Assembly: GCF_017357225.1 (NCBI RefSeq)
Contig: NZ_CP071604.1
Location: 3,627,501 to 3,691,500 of the forward strand
Length of the DNA stretch: 64,000 nucleotides
Direction: 5' to 3'
From: Rhizobium binae
GTDB taxonomy: Bacteria > Pseudomonadota > Alphaproteobacteria > Rhizobiales > Rhizobiaceae
Position 1 is the first letter of the stretch; each line of letters starts with the position of its first letter. Shown piece after piece: positions 62,868-64,000 of this stretch. The position numbers and the translations under genes are program-made. The notes under the pieces are model-generated. The model was not told where the DNA came from and made no database searches. It saw nothing but the letters and a program-made list of their open reading frames with translations.

Positions 62868-64000
62868 CGTGGCTGGCCGATCTGGCGGAGCCGCCGAGCC
62901 CTTGCGAGTCCGGCGTACGTGCCAGCATCAAATCCTCAGGAAACAAGTAAATCCTCTCCAGCATCCGGTCGAGAAGATCCAATTCGATAAGGAGGGCCGG
63001 TCGGCGGTCATCCGGCAATACCTGCGAAGCGTATTCGATCATCGCTCGCAATCGCCGAGCCACTTGAAAATTTTCAGCGCCGTACAAGCGTATCTCGCTG
63101 AATGTCAGCTGGACGAAATCCTCCCAGTTCGGCGTTCTGCGAATGAGTCGCAATTTGCCGTTTTTGCCTCGTATTTCCTCGTCGAGAAGATGTCGTCCTC
63201 CGACGAAGCATAGAAGACGTTGGAGTTGGTCGATTGCAAGAACCGCCGTCGTCGGATCATTGATCGCCTTTGATAGCGCCTTGATGCCGATGTCCACGAT
63301 GATCCTGAACGCAAATGTGGAGTCCTGTTCAAGTGTGCGTTCCGGCCCGAGAGCGACCAGCGCCTTCAAGGTGCGCTCAGGCGGCAGGTTCCGGCCATAT
63401 AGACGAAAAAGCGCCTCGCCTGTTCCAACGAAATCGCCCACCCTCGGCACGAGCTCGATGGTCGAGTCCGTTTTCTCGGCTAGGGCAAGCAGCCCCTCCA
63501 TGTTGGCCGCGACGACCACGGCCGGGTTGGCTTGATGGCAAACGATCTTATCGGGAGTACCCGCGAAGCGATTGGCTCCTGCACTCGAACAGCCGCTCTC
63601 GGCGGGCTCGGGATAGACTTCCTCTATGACCGCATGTCCGCTTTCGCCTATCTTCAAGATGATACTGACTGGTCGCAGCAGGCGCGCGGCGTAATCTATC
63701 AGATAGAGGAAGGCTGCAATGGAGAAAAACCCAAGCAATCCGGCGGCCCCTGACACGCCTTGAGGAACAGTTTCACCAAGGCGCGAAAGAGCACCGGTTG
63801 CGAAAAGCAGCGTGAAGATGAATAGACCAACGGTGAATCGAATAGCGTTGTCGCGCAACAGAGTCGTCGCAATAATCCGCGGGGTCAACTGGCCACCAGC
63901 AACTTGAATCGCCACGAGCAGCGAGCCGAACGTGAAAACGACGAATGTCAACGTCATGGTGATGATTGTTTCGAGCATCCTTTGCGTGCCCGCCACTCCC
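62854..64000 (-). CDS. DUF2254-family membrane protein (5' end outside window)
   Basis: At least 381 residues are encoded, with the frame open to the window edge. The N-terminal visible part has membrane helices (MLETIITMTLTFVVFTFGSLLVAIQVAGGQLTPRII, FTVGLFIFTLLFATGALSRL, GFFSIAAFLYLIDYAARLL). A long soluble domain follows, with VPRVGDFVGTGEALFRLYG, FRIIVDIGIKALSKAINDPTTAVLAIDQL and LRLIRRTPNWEDFVQLTFSEIRLYG. These are the conserved blocks of DUF2254. A GTG at 63996 is not taken as the start because family members have an extra N-terminal TM pair. Function of the family is unknown. Confidence 0.85.
   Translation of the reverse strand, partial: GVAGTQRMLETIITMTLTFVVFTFGSLLVAIQVAGGQLTPRIIATTLLRDNAIRFTVGLFIFTLLFATGALSRLGETVPQGVSGAAGLLGFFSIAAFLYLIDYAARLLRPVSIILKIGESGHAVIEEVYPEPAESGCSSAGANRFAGTPDKIVCHQANPAVVVAANMEGLLALAEKTDSTIELVPRVGDFVGTGEALFRLYGRNLPPERTLKALVALGPERTLEQDSTFAFRIIVDIGIKALSKAINDPTTAVLAIDQLQRLLCFVGGRHLLDEEIRGKNGKLRLIRRTPNWEDFVQLTFSEIRLYGAENFQVARRLRAMIEYASQVLPDDRRPALLIELDLLDRMLERIYLFPEDLMLARTPDSQGLGGSARSASHANQH

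Overview
The window looks like part of an alphaproteobacterial genome of the Rhizobium leguminosarum/etli type. The reasons are the high-GC coding style, a long PurC, a NodT-type outer-membrane factor, DUF982 and DUF1476 proteins, TctCBA and DctBD-like genes, a cobalamin riboswitch in front of cbtBA, and FixK/FnrN-type boxes (TTGAY-N4-RTCAA). This assignment is inference from gene content; no alignment was run. No rRNA, tRNA, CRISPR array, insertion sequence or prophage was seen.

Layout. 1-10 kb: the tail of a probable phosphoribosyltransferase, an SLC13-type permease with RCK_C domains, purC, then a TetR regulator and a complete RND efflux set (adaptor, pump, NodT-like outer-membrane factor) closed by a strong palindromic terminator. 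10-17.5 kb: a purine salvage operon with a LacI-family regulator behind a near-perfect operator, a PotDBCA-like ABC importer, a nucleoside hydrolase and adenine deaminase. 17.5-25.4 kb (minus strand): a DctB/DctD-like two-component pair followed by a tctCBA tripartite transporter and an M20 amidohydrolase; the DctD-like protein has GAFPGA where GAFTGA is expected. 25.5-28.5 kb: a sulfite-oxidase-like molybdoprotein, then riboswitch-cbtB-cbtA plus a coupled unknown gene, and a histidine phosphatase-like protein that lacks the usual RHG arginine. 28.6-35 kb: a small membrane protein, a GGDEF/EAL protein, a 3'-truncated pit phosphate transporter, and an acetate kinase-phosphoketolase pair. 35-42 kb: an AraC-type PobR-like regulator divergent from pobA (4-hydroxybenzoate 3-monooxygenase) and a five-gene Liv-type ABC importer, probably for the aromatic acid.

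42-64 kb is an accessory-looking block. It opens with a VCBS-like secreted protein and a 42-aa membrane peptide. From 43.5 to 62 kb almost every transcription unit has an FNR/FixK-like 14-bp box at a distance that fits class II activation: hsp20, two tandem universal stress proteins, a beta-CASP RNase with a second acetate kinase, a phasin, an APH/AAA fusion protein, a frameshifted cysQ-like gene, a second F1-ATPase zeta-inhibitor-like gene followed by a P-type cation ATPase, an RbbA/YhiI/YhhJ-like export system, and a bile-acid-symporter-family protein. Together these suggest a low-oxygen/energy-stress regulon: overflow to acetate and ATP, restraint of ATP hydrolysis, polyhydroxyalkanoate granule protection, ion pumping and proteostasis. 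The window ends inside a DUF2254 membrane protein.
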